The position numbers and the translations under genes were made by a program. The notes under the pieces are model-generated. The model was not told where the DNA came from and did no database searches. It worked only from the letters and a program-made list of their open reading frames with translations. From IMG/VR virus record IMGVR_UViG_3300042453_005121, positions 62,001-126,000 of that record: 64,000 nt of DNA. One strand, 5' to 3'. The stretch's first letter is position 1. Each line of letters starts with the position of its first letter. Shown here one piece after another: positions 61,722 through 64,000 of this stretch. The stretch is from a virus.

Positions 61722-62915
61722 ATGGCCAAGGCGAAATCAAAGAATGAGGATTCGGTCCTGGATGAAATCCTCAATTCCACCGGAGGCGAGACACTCCGCC
61801 ATGCCGGTCAAGTACCGTATTATGTGGACACCGGCAATCTAGCGATCAACTTCGCCTGTAGCGGAAAGTTTATGAAGGGCGGATTCCCCGGCGGCAGGAT
61901 CATAGAGGCCTTTGGCCCCGAGGCGTCCGGAAAGTCGCTTCTTGGTTATTGTTTCCTGGGAGCGATACAAAAGCAGGGTGGAATCGCCGTGCTCCTTGAT
62001 TGCGAGAGGTCAAGCGGCAGCGATTTCGCGGAGCGGTGTGGTCACGTTGATCCCGACAAGCTACTTGTTTTTGACCCCGTGACGCTCCAGCAGGTGGAGA
62101 AGAAGATTCTTGCCGTCGTCAAGGCGATCCGGGCCAAGTTCCCCAAGAAGCCCATCGGGATCGTCTGGGACAGCATCGGCGTCAACCCGACCGACAGGGA
62201 ATGGAGCGAGGTGGAACTCCCTGAGAATGCCACCAAGGCCCAGATTGACGCCGTGGGTAATGAGCGCCCCGGCGAGAGGGCCAAGTTCGCCAATAAGATT
62301 CTCCGCAGCCTCAATCCTTTTCTCAACGACAACGACGCCACCCTGTATGTGATCAATCAGGTTAGGAAGAAGATCGGCGTAATTTACGGCAACGACGAGA
62401 CCACCAGCGGTGGCGGCGAGGCCCTTAAGTTCTACGCCTCGCTCAGGTTCAGGACAGGAGCTCCCAAGGCCTTCCAAGACAAGAACACCAAGCTCTCCCT
62501 CGGGGTCAACATGACCATCGTCAATAAGAAAAACAGGCACTTCACGCCCGGCGTGAAGATTGAGAATGTGCCTCTTTTCTTTGAATCGGGCATTAATCCG
62601 CTCGGGGGTCTTATGGATGCCCTTTTGATGGCCAAGAGGGTGGAGCCCGCCAAGGGGGCCGGAAAATACACGGTGCTTTCCCCGTGGAACGGGGGCGACG
62701 AAGAAGCGGTTTTCCAGCAGTCCAAGTCCTCTCCTTTTGACGCGGACATTCTCATGAAATATCCGCTTCTGGTGGACGCCGAAAGTTCCGACGAGGTGAA
62801 GGAATACATCAAGGAGTGGTCGGACGCCATAGCACTGACCACCAGCGACAGCGTCGAGCAGATCGCGACCGAACAGGACGTCGGTCACCTCCTCGGGAGC
62901 AAGGGAGATGATTAA
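61722..62915 (+). CDS. uvsX: UvsX/RecA-like recombinase (397 aa)
   Basis: Walker A GPEASGKS (65-72), Walker B IGIVWDSIG (about 156), and the C-terminal loop RFRTGAPKAF are those of UvsX and RecA. It forms filaments on ssDNA for strand exchange and recombination-dependent replication. The ATG at 61722 follows AAAGGAACA; an in-frame upstream extension to 61638 would cross the hairpin. It overlaps the next small gene by eight bases. Confidence 0.92.
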   Translation: MAKAKSKNEDSVLDEILNSTGGETLRHAGQVPYYVDTGNLAINFACSGKFMKGGFPGGRIIEAFGPEASGKSLLGYCFLGAIQKQGGIAVLLDCERSSGSDFAERCGHVDPDKLLVFDPVTLQQVEKKILAVVKAIRAKFPKKPIGIVWDSIGVNPTDREWSEVELPENATKAQIDAVGNERPGERAKFANKILRSLNPFLNDNDATLYVINQVRKKIGVIYGNDETTSGGGEALKFYASLRFRTGAPKAFQDKNTKLSLGVNMTIVNKKNRHFTPGVKIENVPLFFESGINPLGGLMDALLMAKRVEPAKGAGKYTVLSPWNGGDEEAVFQQSKSSPFDADILMKYPLLVDAESSDEVKEYIKEWSDAIALTTSDSVEQIATEQDVGHLLGSKGDD

Positions 62916-63123
62916 GATCAAGATTGATTTGAGCGACGACCAGGTTGATCAGATAGTGTTGGAAGAGATCAGAAGGCACTCCGAACTTCTGAAATCCAAT
63001 ATTGCTTCTCTCAAAAGAAAGAGAAGGCGCGAGAAGTACGAGCAGGAAGATTTGGACAGGTTCATTGAAGTGCATGCCGCGATGAAGGTTATCATCGGCT
63101 ACTACGGCAGCCACATCAGTTGA
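62908..63123 (+). CDS. Small conserved-type protein (71 aa)
   Basis: The product MIKIKIDLSDDQVDQIVLEEIRR is a charged helical protein with the basic run RKRRREKY. It overlaps the end of uvsX by eight bases, suggesting co-translation with the recombinase. T4-like phages often have such a small gene in this place. Function unknown. Confidence 0.7.
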   Translation: MIKIKIDLSDDQVDQIVLEEIRRHSELLKSNIASLKRKRRREKYEQEDLDRFIEVHAAMKVIIGYYGSHIS

Positions 63124-63352
63124 TCTTCTTGGCTTCTAAAATTTTGAACTCAACCCTGCGACCTTTGTAGTTCTTGTCGCAGAGGGCCGGAACGAGTTTG
63201 GCAAGGTCAAGGACCTCGGTTTTATTTATGTCGGCCTTGACCACGAACATTTTCGCGCTGAACGCCCGGCAGTATTCCTTCAACTGTTTGTGATTGCTCA
63301 CGAGCGTGAAGAATCTTTTTTTGTCGCTCGTCTCCAGCAGCAGACATTTCAT
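63116..63352 (-). CDS. Small hypothetical protein (78 aa)
   Basis: The product MKCLLLETSDKKRFFTLV is basic with a mixed alpha/beta pattern, and ATAGGAG is a strong ribosome binding site. It overlaps the convergent small gene by eight bases. No family was recognised. Confidence 0.65.
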   Translation of the reverse strand: MKCLLLETSDKKRFFTLVSNHKQLKEYCRAFSAKMFVVKADINKTEVLDLAKLVPALCDKNYKGRRVEFKILEAKKIN

Positions 63353-63472
63353 TTGTTTTCTCCTATTTTGTTGATCATATCATTTTTTGATGTGATCGTC
63401 AAGGAATTTTTCCAAATTACATTCATGTTTTTGGATTTTGGACAAAGCATCTCATTTATTGTCGTTGTCAAG

Positions 63473-63480
63473 GATAAATA
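63473..63480 (+). promoter_or_regulatory. GATAAATA, candidate late promoter
   Basis: GATAAATA differs by one base from the T4 late promoter. It lies 18 bases before the ATG at 63499, with GAGGGA between as ribosome binding site, so transcription and translation signals are both well placed. Confidence 0.45.
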
Positions 63481-63498
63481 AAGGTCAGAGGGAATGGC

Positions 63499-63948
63499 AT
63501 GTCAAAATTTGATCGTAAGGTTGAAATCATGCGGAATATGGCCATTGATCTCGTGCCTTACAATTTTCCCATGGGCCCGGTTGAGCTTGAATACCACATT
63601 TCGCCGTTGAAAAAAACCGAGGTGGAGGTTGACGGCTACACGGTCGTTTTTCATCTGAACAGGGCTTCCTACAAGGACCATTATTTAGAGACTTTTCAAG
63701 TCTACAACAAATATGCACCCTTTCTGCCTTTTTGTCTCGTGACCAAACTCGCCAAAAAGGTACTGGGAGGACATTTTCTTTCGCTTGTGGAATTCTATCA
63801 GGATGACCACAAAATTTATTGCTGGAGCGTGTGTCTTGATGACCGCGGCAGGCCGATTTCTTCTCCCATAAAAGAACAATCCAAGCCTAGGGTGTTTGAA
63901 GGATTTGAATACATGTACATGACCCCGGAGCAACTAAATTTGTATTGA
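63499..63948 (+). CDS. Hypothetical protein (149 aa)
   Basis: The product MSKFDRKVEIMRNMA has a beta-rich centre (VEVDGYTVVFHLNRASY, SLVEFYQDDHKIYCWSVCL). No family was recognised. It is the last complete gene and follows a late-promoter-like element. It may be a late structural or accessory protein. Confidence 0.65.
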   Translation: MSKFDRKVEIMRNMAIDLVPYNFPMGPVELEYHISPLKKTEVEVDGYTVVFHLNRASYKDHYLETFQVYNKYAPFLPFCLVTKLAKKVLGGHFLSLVEFYQDDHKIYCWSVCLDDRGRPISSPIKEQSKPRVFEGFEYMYMTPEQLNLY

Positions 63949-63988
63949 TTTGATTGGAATCTTTTCTTGATGATACGGAGGGCAACCT

Positions 63989-64000
63989 ATGAAGATCGCG
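63989..64000 (+). CDS. Start of a gene cut by the window edge
   Basis: An ATG at 63989 follows the strong ribosome binding site CGGAGGG. Only MKIA is visible; the product cannot be identified. Confidence 0.6.

Noticed and set aside
62061-62921. A 286-residue minus-strand frame opposite uvsX.
   Set aside because: It lies antisense to a high-confidence RecA-like gene, has no recognised domain, and comes from the GC-rich third positions of uvsX.

Overview
The window is part of a large tailed-phage genome, very probably a T4-superfamily myovirus (Caudoviricetes). It carries recognisable relatives of the T4 neck (gp14), tail completion (gp15), tail sheath (gp18), tail tube (gp19, two copies), baseplate hub (gp26-like), late sigma (gp55), recombination nuclease (gp46/gp47), helicases (UvsW, gp41), ssDNA-binding protein (gp32) and recombinase (UvsX). 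No ribosomal, tRNA or photosynthesis gene was seen. Genes are packed tightly, often with ATGA or TGATG overlaps, and switch strand often, unlike the long co-oriented blocks of T4. The host cannot be named from the sequence.

Layout. 1-18.2 kb is mostly virion genes on both strands: internal-protein candidates, neck and tail genes, sheath, two tubes and a baseplate gene, mixed with gp55, two glycosyltransferases and small conserved proteins. 18.4-22.8 kb holds a ParB-like protein, a protein with an S1-like segment, a putative PD-(D/E)XK nuclease and small proteins. 22.8-30.3 kb (minus strand) is a nucleotide and recombination block: SET-domain protein, dUTPase, NrdA, NrdB, a GT90-like glycosyltransferase, gp46 and gp47. 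30.4-38.4 kb mixes small virion-type genes, a Pmp3-like membrane peptide, a HExxH protein, glycosylation genes, UvsW interrupted by an intein, and a cyclic-phosphate-processing receiver (cREC) protein. 38.4-51.5 kb is an accessory and surface block: a glycosyltransferase-methyltransferase fusion, a 679-residue collagen-like protein, a 1678-residue LamG protein, a PaaK/CapK-like ligase, a GT2, a secreted trypsin-like protease and a sugar epimerase. 51.5-52.05 kb has no ORF of useful length and is full of hairpins, so it probably encodes a structured RNA. 52-64 kb is replication and metabolism: a divergent family A DNA polymerase, a sigma-like protein, a secreted thioredoxin-like protein, HNH, GMP reductase, gp41, a UvsY-like protein, an EndoIII-like glycosylase, gp32 and UvsX.

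Three themes stand out. First, up to nine proteins begin with a variant of M-x-x-F-x-x-W-L-x-E, which closely resembles the capsid-targeting sequence of T4 internal proteins. They may be an internal-protein set packaged in the head; one carries HExxH, one a Cys-His-Asp arrangement, and one lies next to the cREC gene. Second, several genes have a TATA element only 2-6 nt before the start codon and no visible Shine-Dalgarno sequence, and divergent pairs share one TATATA element, consistent with gp55-type late transcription and perhaps leaderless messages. Third, the roughly 440-base hairpin-rich gap before the polymerase gene is unexplained. All assignments come from reading motifs in the sequence; no database search was run.
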